A stretch of 16,247 nucleotides of DNA from Azoarcus sp. (GCA_031258035.1 JAIRNL010000098.1:1-16247), one strand, 5' to 3'; counted from the first letter of the stretch, positions 1 to 7,758 are shown. Translations and numbers: made by a program. The notes: generated by a model not told the origin, from the sequence alone.

Positions 1-357
1 GATGCGGGCAAGGCCATGCGCCTGCGCGGCAAAGTCGTTGATGAGGCGCACGCGGGAGAACCCAAGCCGCGCACCCAGACGTTCACCATCCACGACCCAG
101 GGCAGGTTGGTCATGCACACGCGCCCGTTTTCGAGCGGCCCGGCCACGGCGATGCAGGCCGCCAGCGGCTTTTCCCGCGCCCCACCCAGAAAAGAGGCGA
201 TGAGCGCCTCGATACTGGCGTGGGCCGGGCTGGCTGTTTCGTGCCGACGCAGGGCGCGCCAACCGCCCGCCGTCGCGCGGGCAAGGAGCAACCGTGCGCG
301 CGATCCGCCAATATCCGCTGCCAGTACGATTTGTGCCCGCCCTTGTCCGCTGCTCAT
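1..357 (-). CDS. glk: Glucokinase (Glk family), N-terminal part; gene continues past the window edge
   Basis: This would phosphorylate glucose with ATP to glucose-6-phosphate in the cytoplasm. The 119 visible codons start at ATG 355-357 and run open to base 1, so the C-terminal two thirds are missing because of the window edge, not through mutation. Visible Glk-family marks are the phosphate-binding segment DIGGSRARLLL (residues 15-25), AVAGPLENGRV then MTNLPW (about 70-87), and INDFAAQAHGL (106-116) with the expected catalytic Asp at 108. The first motif usually reads DIGGTNxR; here TN is replaced by SR. No clear Shine-Dalgarno sequence precedes the start. The gene is divergent from the EIIC-EAL fusion, so it could phosphorylate free sugar entering the cell. 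Family assignment is firm. Substrate preference is inferred, and another hexose could be the true substrate. Confidence 0.85.
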   Translation of the reverse strand, partial: MSSGQGRAQIVLAADIGGSRARLLLARATAGGWRALRRHETASPAHASIEALIASFLGGAREKPLAACIAVAGPLENGRVCMTNLPWVVDGERLGARLGFSRVRLINDFAAQAHGLARI

Positions 358-366
358 ATTTTGCAA

Positions 367-381
367 ATGTAGCAGTTACAT
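367..381. promoter_or_regulatory. Inverted repeat just upstream of the glucokinase start
   Basis: ATGTA-gcagt-TACAT is a perfect 5-bp inverted repeat with a 5-nt centre, ending 10 bp from the glucokinase start codon. Such a site could be an operator for a sugar-metabolism repressor. It loosely recalls the TGTA...TACA half-sites described for HexR, but the spacing is shorter than the HexR consensus as I remember it, so no regulator is assigned. Confidence 0.3.
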
Positions 382-428
382 CCCAAAAAGTTCTTACTCC
401 CTCCGGGCATATTTCCTCTTGCGGCTCG

Positions 429-457
429 TTGAGGCAAATAGCGCCAGGAATGATACT
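429..457 (+). promoter_or_regulatory. Candidate sigma70 promoter for the EIIC-EAL gene
   Basis: TTGAGG (429-434), a 17-bp spacer and GATACT (452-457) match the -35 and -10 consensus at four of six positions each. The site is about 80 bp upstream of the EIIC-EAL start, inside the 177-bp gap with the divergent glucokinase. Judged by eye only. Confidence 0.35.
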
Positions 458-500
458 GATAACATCATCCGCACGACATCACCCCACACTCAGAGAACCG

Positions 501-528
501 GGCAAGCCCCAGATAGCGGGGCAAAGCC
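501..528 (+). promoter_or_regulatory. Leader hairpin next to the EIIC-EAL start codon
   Basis: GGC-AA-GCCCC (501-510), loop AGATAGC (511-517) and GGGGC-AAA-GCC (518-528) can form a two-part stem with a small internal loop. It ends 6 nt before the ATG at 535, where a ribosome binding site would lie; no clean Shine-Dalgarno sequence is visible there. If it folds, it would occlude initiation and could give translational control. Confidence 0.4.
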
Positions 529-534
529 GCCAGT

Positions 535-2727
535 ATGAACGCTATTCGCTTCATCGACCGACTCCAGAACTTCACCGCGCCAGGATGGGCGTTCAGCCCG
601 ACGATGATGTCCATCCGAAACGGCTTTCTGCTCTGTCTGCCGCTCGTGGTCGCCGGCGCGCTGGCGATCGTCCTGAACAACCTGCCCATCCAGTCCTATC
701 AGGAAGCCATGGGCCGGATTTTCGGGAGCGATTGGCGACAGGTGGGCGTGGCGATATGGCACGGAACTTTCGGCATCCTGTCCCTGCCGGTGCTGATCGG
801 GATCAGTTACCACCTGGCTCAGAACTACAACCAGCGCCACCCGACCTGTCCTATCGCGCCGCCGATCGCGGCCTTGGTCGGCCTGGCTTCTTTCCTCGTC
901 ATGACGCCGCTCTCCGGGGAAGACGGCGGCATGTCACGCTGGCTCGGCGTGCAGGGGCTGTTCGTCAGTATCGTGATCTCGCTGACCGCTTCGCGCCTGT
1001 TCATTTTCCTGTGCGGCCTCAAGCACCTTCGCATGACGGTCTATTCGGAAGGGCTGGACGTTTCCATCCCCGAGGCATTTTCCTGCCTGGCTCCGGGCGT
1101 ATTGACGATCGGCTGTTTCACTTTTGTCCATCTCGGCGTCCAGACTGTCACCGGCATGGCGGTGCACGAGTGCGTGTATACACTCATGCTCTACCCGTTC
1201 GCTTTCGCCAAGGACATTCTGGATGCCGGCATCGCCTTCGTGCTGCTCACCCATGTGAGCTGGTTCTTTGGCATTCATGGCACCAATGTTTTCGATCCGC
1301 TGTCACACGAGCTTTTCGAGCGTACCACCGAATTCAACGCCGCCGCTTTCGCGGCGGGGCTGCCGCCGCCCTACCCGATCAACAAGCAAGTCCTGGACGT
1401 TTTCGTGTTCATGGGCGGCGCGGGTTCCTCGCTGTGCCTGATAGCCGCCATCCTCGTCGTGAGCAGAAACCGCAACAGCCGGCGGCTGGCGAAGATTTCG
1501 CTTGCGCCGGGTCTGCTCAACATCAACGAAATCCTGATGTACGGGTTGCCCATCGTCCTCAATCCCATTTTTGTCCTGCCATTTCTGCTCGTTCCGCTGG
1601 TATTGACGCTGACCAGCTACCTGGCGCTGCGCCATGGCCTCGTTCCGTGGCCTGCCATCTCCCTGGACTGGACGACGCCGCCGATATTGGGCGGCTATCT
1701 CGCCACCGGCGGCGCCTGGAGCGGCCCGGTCCTGCAAATGCTCAACTTGTTCATCGGCGTTCTCATCTACCTGCCTTTCGTCAGGATTTCCGACCGCATC
1801 AAGGAAGAGCGGCAGAAAAATGCCCAGGGCCGCCTGATGGAGGTCGCGTGCAGCAACCTCGTCGGGCCTTCCGGCAAAAAATGCCTCGACCGTATCGACG
1901 ACATCGGCGTGCTCGCCCGCGTCCTGGCGAGCGACCTGGACGAAGCACTCGCCGAGGGCACCGGGCTGTATCTCGAATACCAGCCACAGATAGATCACCG
2001 CGCCGACCGCGTCGTGGGAGCGGAAGCCCTGCTGCGGTGGCGCCACCCCATTTACGGCAACATCCCCGCGCCCATCACCATCGCCATCGCCGAGGATGCG
2101 GGATTCATGCAGCGGATCGGCATATGGGTACTCGACCAGGCATGTATCGAACGCGCGCGCTGGCACCAGGCCGGCATCGCCCCGCATTTCAAGACATCGG
2201 TCAATGTTTCCATCCAGCAACTCTCCGATCCCCTGCTGCCCGAGAAAATTGTCCAGCACGTGGAACGCCACCATTTGACACGCGAAATGATCAGCATCGA
2301 AGTCACCGAATCCATCGCGCTCGATCCCGAATCGCCGCACAACTATGTCCTGAAACGTATCAACGATATGGGTTTCATCATTTCCATGGACGACTTTGGC
2401 ATGGGCCACAGTTCGTTGAGCTACCTGAAATATTTCCCGGTCGACATCCTGAAGATCGACAAGGCGCTTTCCAAGGACGTGGCCAGCAGCAGGGTCTGCG
2501 CTGAAATCATTTCCACTATCGCCGAATTGTGCCAGACCCTCAACATCAAGATCATCGTCGAATTCGTGGAGAATCAGGAACAGGTCGACGTATTGCGGCA
2601 ACTCGGTTGCTATATATTCCAAGGCTATTTCTTCAATCGGCCCCTCTCCGGCGAGAAAATGCTCGCTTACGCGTTGGGCAAGAACGGCACGGTGGCGGCG
2701 CAGCCCCTCTCTCCGGGCCGATCCTGA
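535..2727 (+). CDS. PTS EIIC (lactose/cellobiose-type) membrane domain fused to EAL c-di-GMP phosphodiesterase
   Basis: The protein has 730 residues. Residues about 1-425 are a multi-helix membrane domain of the PTS lactose/cellobiose EIIC type: an N-terminal MNAIRFIDRLQNF-like start, GIHGTNVFDPL, and GLLNINEILMYGLPIVLNP, the EIIC sugar-site signature. A linker follows, then an EAL domain (about 455-715). Phosphodiesterase residues look intact: EAL motif (Glu497), NVSIQQL, EVTES, DDFGMG (Asp619-Asp620), KIDKAL, VEFVENQEQ and QGYFFNRPL. Deviations are DDFGTG to DDFGMG and EGVE to EFVE. It should hydrolyse c-di-GMP at the inner membrane. No PTS IIA, IIB, HPr or EI gene is in view, so the EIIC part may act as a sugar sensor or facilitator; that is inference. 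The start at 535 is supported by family-like N-terminal sequence. The porin gene follows 13 bp after the stop, and glucokinase is divergent. Confidence 0.88.
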   Translation: MNAIRFIDRLQNFTAPGWAFSPTMMSIRNGFLLCLPLVVAGALAIVLNNLPIQSYQEAMGRIFGSDWRQVGVAIWHGTFGILSLPVLIGISYHLAQNYNQRHPTCPIAPPIAALVGLASFLVMTPLSGEDGGMSRWLGVQGLFVSIVISLTASRLFIFLCGLKHLRMTVYSEGLDVSIPEAFSCLAPGVLTIGCFTFVHLGVQTVTGMAVHECVYTLMLYPFAFAKDILDAGIAFVLLTHVSWFFGIHGTNVFDPLSHELFERTTEFNAAAFAAGLPPPYPINKQVLDVFVFMGGAGSSLCLIAAILVVSRNRNSRRLAKISLAPGLLNINEILMYGLPIVLNPIFVLPFLLVPLVLTLTSYLALRHGLVPWPAISLDWTTPPILGGYLATGGAWSGPVLQMLNLFIGVLIYLPFVRISDRIKEERQKNAQGRLMEVACSNLVGPSGKKCLDRIDDIGVLARVLASDLDEALAEGTGLYLEYQPQIDHRADRVVGAEALLRWRHPIYGNIPAPITIAIAEDAGFMQRIGIWVLDQACIERARWHQAGIAPHFKTSVNVSIQQLSDPLLPEKIVQHVERHHLTREMISIEVTESIALDPESPHNYVLKRINDMGFIISMDDFGMGHSSLSYLKYFPVDILKIDKALSKDVASSRVCAEIISTIAELCQTLNIKIIVEFVENQEQVDVLRQLGCYIFQGYFFNRPLSGEKMLAYALGKNGTVAAQPLSPGRS

Positions 2728-2740
2728 AATTTCGATTCCC

Positions 2741-4114
2741 ATGCGCGCGCCAGCCATGACCGCCCTTGTCGTCTGTGCCCTCGCTCCGGCGCTCTCCGGG
2801 GCGGCGGCGGACGATGCCGCAAGCGGCTGGTTCGCGGGTTCCGCGTTCTCCGGCGATCTGATGTATTTCCAGCGCCACCGCGAACGTTACCGGATCGACG
2901 AGGATCGCTACGCCACCAACCTGCATCACCGTACCGTACAGGCACGGTTCGACTACGCTTCGCCCTTCGCCACGGACGCTTTCGGCATCGACCTCGGCGC
3001 TTTCGCCGCCATCGACCTGGAAAACGACGGCAGCCCGGATCATGAAATCAATTTTTTCCCCTGGCGCGATCCCTGGTCGGCCGACTGGGGCCGCCGCCAC
3101 GCGAAAAACGGCGCATCCCTCTACCGCGCCCACGTCAAGCTGCGCCATGATGCCGACGGCGGCAAATGGTGGGGCAAATTCGGCTATTTCCAGCCCACCG
3201 GCCCTGGCGTGCTCGGCGTCAATTGGGCGCTCATGCCCGGCACATGGCGCGGCGCGGAAGGCGGCGGCGAGATCAGCCGCGACTGGGGCAGGCTCGCGTT
3301 CGCGCTGGCCTGGGCCAACGCCTACAAAGCGCCCTGGTACCGCGACATTTATCACTTCCGCGCCGCCAACGGAGAAGATCGCGTCAGGGACGTCCTGTCG
3401 CTGGGAGTGCGTTACGAGACTGGCGAGGCTTCGGTGGAAGCCGCCTGGGGCGAAGCGCGAAATTACCTGCGCAATGCCCATCTCAAACTCAGGTGGCGCC
3501 GGGAATTCGGCCCGGGCATCTCCACCAGCCTGAGCTACCAGCTCTACGCCGCCAGCGACCGCGTGCGCGGGCACGATGCCGGCTATTACGCCGGTGGCCG
3601 CGCCTGGCAGCATCATTTCGCCTGGCACGGCAACTTCGCGCCCTACACGATCAAGGCGGAATTCCTCCACACCCGCGCCCCAAGCCGTGCCGCCGGACAC
3701 CTGGGCTATTTCGTCTATCGCCTCTCCGGCGCTTACGGCGGCGCGAATGGCGCGTATGAACCATGGTGGGACAACCGCTCCGACTGGAACCACAACCGGG
3801 AAAGCGCGCTTTTCCTCAGTCTCGGGCGCGGCTTCGACGACCTCTTGCCCATCCCCGGCTTCACCGCCGCCCTGTCCGCGGTACGCGGCCAGGGCGGCAG
3901 GGTATACGGCGTGCGGGAAACCCTGCGCGAATCGGCCTGGTCGTTCGATCTGGCCTGGACCGCGCCTTTCGGCGCGCTCAAGGGGTGCCGGATCAGCCTG
4001 CATTACACCCGCTACGACAATCGTTCCAGCCAGCCAAGCTGGGAAGGGTACAAGAATTTATTCCAGGATGAACGTGATTTCAAATTCCTGATCATTCTGC
4101 CTTTGCGACTATGA
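2741..4114 (+). CDS. Outer-membrane porin, OprD/ChiP-like
   Basis: The protein has 457 residues. The N-terminus has a Sec signal peptide with a hydrophobic core (ALVVCALAPALSG) and probable cleavage after GAAA near residue 23. The mature part is rich in alternating aromatic and polar strands, as in a beta barrel. The early segment YRIDEDRYATNLHHRTVQARFDY resembles the start of OprD-family porins, and the protein ends in short strands of the type FKFLIILPLRL rather than with a terminal Phe. OprD/ChiP porins pass specific small substrates such as amino acids, aromatic acids or chito-oligosaccharides. Lying 13 bp behind the EIIC-EAL gene, this one probably admits a sugar or oligosaccharide, but the substrate is not proven. 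An ATG at 2756 is an alternative start; it would shorten the signal peptide slightly. The stop overlaps an ATG at 4111 that I do not favour as the next start. Confidence 0.72.
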   Translation: MRAPAMTALVVCALAPALSGAAADDAASGWFAGSAFSGDLMYFQRHRERYRIDEDRYATNLHHRTVQARFDYASPFATDAFGIDLGAFAAIDLENDGSPDHEINFFPWRDPWSADWGRRHAKNGASLYRAHVKLRHDADGGKWWGKFGYFQPTGPGVLGVNWALMPGTWRGAEGGGEISRDWGRLAFALAWANAYKAPWYRDIYHFRAANGEDRVRDVLSLGVRYETGEASVEAAWGEARNYLRNAHLKLRWRREFGPGISTSLSYQLYAASDRVRGHDAGYYAGGRAWQHHFAWHGNFAPYTIKAEFLHTRAPSRAAGHLGYFVYRLSGAYGGANGAYEPWWDNRSDWNHNRESALFLSLGRGFDDLLPIPGFTAALSAVRGQGGRVYGVRETLRESAWSFDLAWTAPFGALKGCRISLHYTRYDNRSSQPSWEGYKNLFQDERDFKFLIILPLRL

Positions 4115-4170
4115 TCCTGTCTCAGGCTTGGAAAGCGATACGGGCGGATTATCGACGCTGGCAGCAATCC

Positions 4171-4199
4171 TTCCCCGTCGGAAACTTTTCGCTCATAAT
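4171..4199 (+). promoter_or_regulatory. Candidate promoter for the diguanylate cyclase
   Basis: TTCCCC (4171-4176), a 17-bp spacer and CATAAT (4194-4199) give a strong -10 (five of six) with a weak -35. The site lies in the 131-bp stretch between the porin stop and the favoured cyclase start at 4246, which would then be a true intergenic region. Confidence 0.3.
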
Positions 4200-4245
4200 C
4201 AGGTTTCATCGAGATCGGGCAAAGTACAAAAATGCGGAGCGGGAC

Positions 4246-6132
4246 ATGGCTTCCAGTTCAAGAAAAACACTCAACTTCAAAGTCTCCCTGTTCTTTGCCC
4301 TCATCTCCGCCGTCCTGATCGTCGTCCTGACGGCCATCAGCCTTTTCGCTTTCCGCCAGTTCTCCGTCAGCACCGCCACCGAGCACCTGCGCACGGCGGC
4401 GGAAATCGCCAGGGTGCACCTGACCGAAGCCATGATCACTGGGGTGATCGACCAGCGGCAGAGCTTCCTGCTGCGCCTCGCGGAAGTACAGAATCTCAAG
4501 TCCGCCAGAGTGGTGCGCGCGCCCGTGGTCGACGAGCAGTTCGGCTCCGCGCGCAAAGGCGAATACCTGCCCGACGAGATCGAAAAAAGCGTCCTGAGAA
4601 CCGGGAAACCGGAATTCGAGGTCTCCGAAAGCAACGGCGACATCATTTTTCGGGGAACGATCCCCTACACCGCCAACAAGGAAGGCAGCCCCAACTGCCT
4701 GCAATGCCATGTGGCCCAACCCGGAGCCGTCCTGGGAGCGGTGACGATGACCATGTCCATCACCGCTCTGCGCCACAACGGGCTGGTAACGGTGGCCACC
4801 ATCATCGGTGTCGTGATTTTCGGCGTGGCCGCGCTGTTCATTCTCCTTCATTGCCTGCTGCGGCCGATCTCGAACACAGCCAGCGCCATCGAACACGCGG
4901 TACAGGACGCCATCGGCGGCAATTTCAAGAACGAGGTGGAAAAAAAGACCAACGACGAAATCGGCCAGATCGCCAGCGATATGAATCGCCTGCTCAAGTT
5001 CCTGGACACCGGCCTCAATAAAATAAACGGCTACATTTCCCAGTTGGTCATCCGCAAACAGGAATCCGGCGAAAATCTGCTGCTCGCCACCATCGACATG
5101 GTGGAAAACATGACGCATATTTCCCAATACAAGATCGCCATAGACGAGGACGAATCGAAATTCGACGTCTACCGCCGGTTGATCAGCACGATCAATGACA
5201 GATTTTTCCAGAGGCAGGGGGAGTTTTCCATTCACGAAGTTTCCAGCAACGGCAACGAGCTTCGCCCAATACTTATCGAAGGCATAATGGATAGCCCCTG
5301 TCGCTGGTGCGACAAGAAAATCCTCACCGAACCGAAGAGCTGCCGGGTTCTCCATACCGCGCACGCGATCAATGGCATCAATCAGCCAGATATCTGTTAC
5401 AACTTCAAGGCAGGCGACGACGGCGTGCCCCGCTACCCCCTGTGCCTTCCCATCCACAAATCCGGCACCGTGGGCAGCGTCGTGCAGATAGTGGTCAAGG
5501 ATACCGACAAGGATCGAATCCTGACGGCCCTGCCCTACATCCAGGTCTACCTGGCTGACACCGCGCCGGTGCTGGAAGTGCGCCGGCTCATGGAAACCCT
5601 GCGGGAATCTTCGCTGCGCGACCCGATGACCGGCCTCAACAACCGGCGCTTCCTCGAAGAATACATCGACACCATCACCGCCGGCGTGCACCGCAAACGC
5701 ACGAACGTAGCCATCCTGATGCTCGACCTCGACCATTTCAAGATGGTCAACGACACCTACGGTCACGACGCCGGCGATGCCGTCCTGAAGTCTCTGGCTA
5801 ATGTCATCAAACTCACGGTACGGGCCTCGGATATCGTCATCCGCTACGGCGGCGAGGAATTCATGGTCGTGTTGCAGGACACCTCCAGCAGCGATGCCCT
5901 CATCGTGGCGGAAAAGATCCGCGCCTCGGTGGAAGCCATGCAGATCAGCCACGCCGGCGTCACCCTGCAGAAAACCATCTCCATCGGCATCGCCTGTTTC
6001 CCCGACAACAGCAATACGTTCTGGCAAGCCGTCAAGTTTGCCGACGTGGCGCTCTACCATGCCAAGGAAGCAGGCCGCAACCGTGTCCAGCACTTCACTC
6101 CCGACATGTGGACCGATAACCAGGAATACTGA
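4246..6132 (+). CDS. Membrane diguanylate cyclase: periplasmic CxxCH heme-c sensor, HAMP, GAF-like domain, GGEEF
   Basis: The 628-residue protein should make c-di-GMP from two GTP at the inner membrane. Order: TM1 (14-36); periplasmic sensor (about 37-180) with CLQCH at 151-155, a heme-c attachment motif, in a DUF3365-like context; TM2 (181-203); HAMP (204-257); a cytoplasmic GAF-like region (about 282-445) holding Cys352, 355, 366, 384 and 400; and a GGDEF domain with DPMTGLNNRRF at 459-469. The active site reads GGEEF (535-539). RASD (526-529), five residues upstream, matches the RxxD inhibitory I-site. I chose ATG 4246 because GGAG lies at 4235-4238 and TM1 follows at once. An in-frame ATG at 4111 overlaps the porin stop, lacks a ribosome site and adds 45 non-family residues. 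Heme attachment and signal are inferred; enzyme class is firm. Next gene: 2 bp downstream. Confidence 0.9.
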   Translation: MASSSRKTLNFKVSLFFALISAVLIVVLTAISLFAFRQFSVSTATEHLRTAAEIARVHLTEAMITGVIDQRQSFLLRLAEVQNLKSARVVRAPVVDEQFGSARKGEYLPDEIEKSVLRTGKPEFEVSESNGDIIFRGTIPYTANKEGSPNCLQCHVAQPGAVLGAVTMTMSITALRHNGLVTVATIIGVVIFGVAALFILLHCLLRPISNTASAIEHAVQDAIGGNFKNEVEKKTNDEIGQIASDMNRLLKFLDTGLNKINGYISQLVIRKQESGENLLLATIDMVENMTHISQYKIAIDEDESKFDVYRRLISTINDRFFQRQGEFSIHEVSSNGNELRPILIEGIMDSPCRWCDKKILTEPKSCRVLHTAHAINGINQPDICYNFKAGDDGVPRYPLCLPIHKSGTVGSVVQIVVKDTDKDRILTALPYIQVYLADTAPVLEVRRLMETLRESSLRDPMTGLNNRRFLEEYIDTITAGVHRKRTNVAILMLDLDHFKMVNDTYGHDAGDAVLKSLANVIKLTVRASDIVIRYGGEEFMVVLQDTSSSDALIVAEKIRASVEAMQISHAGVTLQKTISIGIACFPDNSNTFWQAVKFADVALYHAKEAGRNRVQHFTPDMWTDNQEY

Positions 6133-6134
6133 TC

Positions 6135-7643
6135 ATGCCGCCTCCCCTCCCGCCCATTCCCCTTGCCCAGTCCGCTGCCGGCACGCTCGGGCCGCTTCCC
6201 GCCTTCGCCAATCGTCACGGCCTGATCGCCGGCGCGACCGGCACAGGCAAAACCGTGACATTGCAGACCCTGGCTCAAGGGTTTTCCCATATCGGCGTGC
6301 CGGTATTCATGGCCGATGTCAAAGGCGACCTCTCCGGCCTCGCCGCGCCGGGGCAGGTTTCCGACAAGTTCCAGCAGAGGCTCGAAACGCTCGGCATCGC
6401 CGACTGGAAACCGCAAGCCTGTCCCGTCGCGTTCTGGGACGTATTCGGCGAAAGCGGCCATCCGGTGCGGGCCACCATTTCCGACATGGGGCCGCTTCTG
6501 CTGGCCCGGCTTCTCAACCTGAACGATACCCAGGCGGGCGTCCTGCAACTCGCATACAAAATCGCCGACGACGAAGGTCTCCTCCTCCTCGACCTGAAAG
6601 ATCTGCGCGCCATGGTCCAGTACGTGGGCGAGAACGCCAAACGGCTCACAGTCGAATACGGCAATGTTTCCGCCGCCTCCGTCGGCGCCATCCAGCGCAA
6701 CCTGCTGGTCCTGGGCGAACAGGGCGGCGAATTGTTTTTCGGCGAACCCATGCTCGCCATCGACGACCTGATGCGGACGGACGCGGCAGGCCGGGGCGTC
6801 GTCAACATCCTGGCTGCGGAAAAACTGCTGTGCGCCCCCCGCCTCTACGCCACCTTCCTGCTTTGGCTGCTGTCCGAACTGTTCGAGCGCCTGCCCGAAA
6901 TCGGCGACCCCGAAAAACCCGGACTGGTATTCTTTTTCGATGAGGCGCACCTGCTCTTCAGCGAAGCCTCGCCGGCCCTGCTCGAAAAAATAGAACAGGT
7001 CGTGCGCCTGATCCGCTCCAAGGGAGTGGGGATCTATTTCGTCACCCAGAACCCGCTGGACATACCCGACACAGTGCTTGGACAACTGGGCAACCGGGTG
7101 CAACACGCCCTGCGCGCCTTCACCCCGCGCGACCAGAAAGCCGTACAAACCGCCGCATCGACCTTGCGCGCCAATCCGGCCTTCAATGCCGCCGCGGTCA
7201 TCGCCGAACTGGAAGTCGGCGAGGCGCTGGTGTCCTTCCTCGACGAAAAAGGGCGTCCCAATATCGTGGAACGCGCCTTCGTCCTGCCGCCCTCGTCTCG
7301 CATCGGGCCGCTCACGCCCGCCGAACGCACCGGCATCGTCAGGTCGTCGCCGCTGTACGGCCGCTATGAAGCGGCGGTGGATCGGGAATCCGCGTTTGAA
7401 ACACTCGCCGCCCGGCAGGCGAGCCAGCGCGGCGCACCGTCATCGTCTCCCGGAACGAACAAACCGGGCGGCTCGGGGGGGCTGTTCGGCACAGGCCGCT
7501 CCGCCCAGACCTCGCGCCGTACCGGCAACCGTCAGGGCGTCATGGAGGCGCTGGCGAAATCGGCGGCGCGCAGCATCGGCTCGCGGGTAGGCAATGCCAT
7601 CGTGCGCGGTCTGCTGGGTTCCATCCTCGGCGGGCGCAGGTAG
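6135..7643 (+). CDS. yjgR: HerA-like ATPase of the DUF853 / YjgR family
   Basis: The protein has 502 residues, close to E. coli YjgR. It has a Walker A GATGTGKT at 33-40, FMADVKGDLSGLA shortly after, and a Walker B GLVFFFDEAHLLF with Asp269-Glu270. The segment GVGIYFVTQNPLDIPDTVLGQLGNR (about 297-321) is typical of the family's C-terminal motor region. A low-complexity Gly/Ser/Arg linker (about 435-475) precedes a short C-terminal helix ending SILGGRR. These are HerA/FtsK-type P-loop NTPases, probably cytoplasmic; a physiological role is not established to my knowledge. The start lies 2 bp after the cyclase stop, with AGGA at 6122-6125 inside that gene, so the two are probably cotranscribed. 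Family call is strong, function open. Confidence 0.88.
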   Translation: MPPPLPPIPLAQSAAGTLGPLPAFANRHGLIAGATGTGKTVTLQTLAQGFSHIGVPVFMADVKGDLSGLAAPGQVSDKFQQRLETLGIADWKPQACPVAFWDVFGESGHPVRATISDMGPLLLARLLNLNDTQAGVLQLAYKIADDEGLLLLDLKDLRAMVQYVGENAKRLTVEYGNVSAASVGAIQRNLLVLGEQGGELFFGEPMLAIDDLMRTDAAGRGVVNILAAEKLLCAPRLYATFLLWLLSELFERLPEIGDPEKPGLVFFFDEAHLLFSEASPALLEKIEQVVRLIRSKGVGIYFVTQNPLDIPDTVLGQLGNRVQHALRAFTPRDQKAVQTAASTLRANPAFNAAAVIAELEVGEALVSFLDEKGRPNIVERAFVLPPSSRIGPLTPAERTGIVRSSPLYGRYEAAVDRESAFETLAARQASQRGAPSSSPGTNKPGGSGGLFGTGRSAQTSRRTGNRQGVMEALAKSAARSIGSRVGNAIVRGLLGSILGGRR

Positions 7644-7699
7644 GACATTTCGCCCAGGCGCTTTTCCGCGCGCCCCGGCCCATCCCGTCAAAACCAGAA

Positions 7700-7729
7700 C
7701 CGCCCCGGCGCCATGCGGAACCGGGGCGG
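7700..7729. terminator. GC-rich hairpin between convergent genes
   Basis: CCGCCCCGG (7700-7708) pairs perfectly with CCGGGGCGG (7721-7729) around a 12-nt loop. It lies in the 115-bp gap between the convergent YjgR-like and NYN genes. On the minus strand it is followed by TTCTGGTTTT, a weak U-tract, so it better fits termination of the NYN transcript. It may also stop plus-strand transcription. Confidence 0.5.
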
Positions 7730-7758
7730 AACATTGGATCGCGCCTGGAAAAACGCGC

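Noticed and set aside
430..640. Full GEMM-I c-di-GMP riboswitch upstream of the phosphodiesterase
   Set aside because: Only short core-like pieces match; the 5' conserved segment and P3 side are missing, and the 3' half would fall in the coding region.
1303..2757. Long open antisense frame (minus strand) opposite the EIIC-EAL gene
   Set aside because: GC-rich codon bias on the true strand creates such shadows; the product shows no recognisable family, while the plus-strand product does.
2633..4003. Long open minus-strand frame opposite the porin
   Set aside because: Ala/Gly/Arg-rich shadow with no domain similarity; the plus strand carries a signal peptide and porin-like strands.
4111..4245. 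Upstream ATG at 4111 as the diguanylate cyclase start
   Set aside because: It overlaps the porin stop and lacks a ribosome site; ATG 4246 has GGAG and sits directly before TM1.
4258..6093. 611-codon minus-strand frame opposite the diguanylate cyclase
   Set aside because: The plus strand encodes clear CxxCH, HAMP and GGEEF motifs; the antisense product resembles nothing known.
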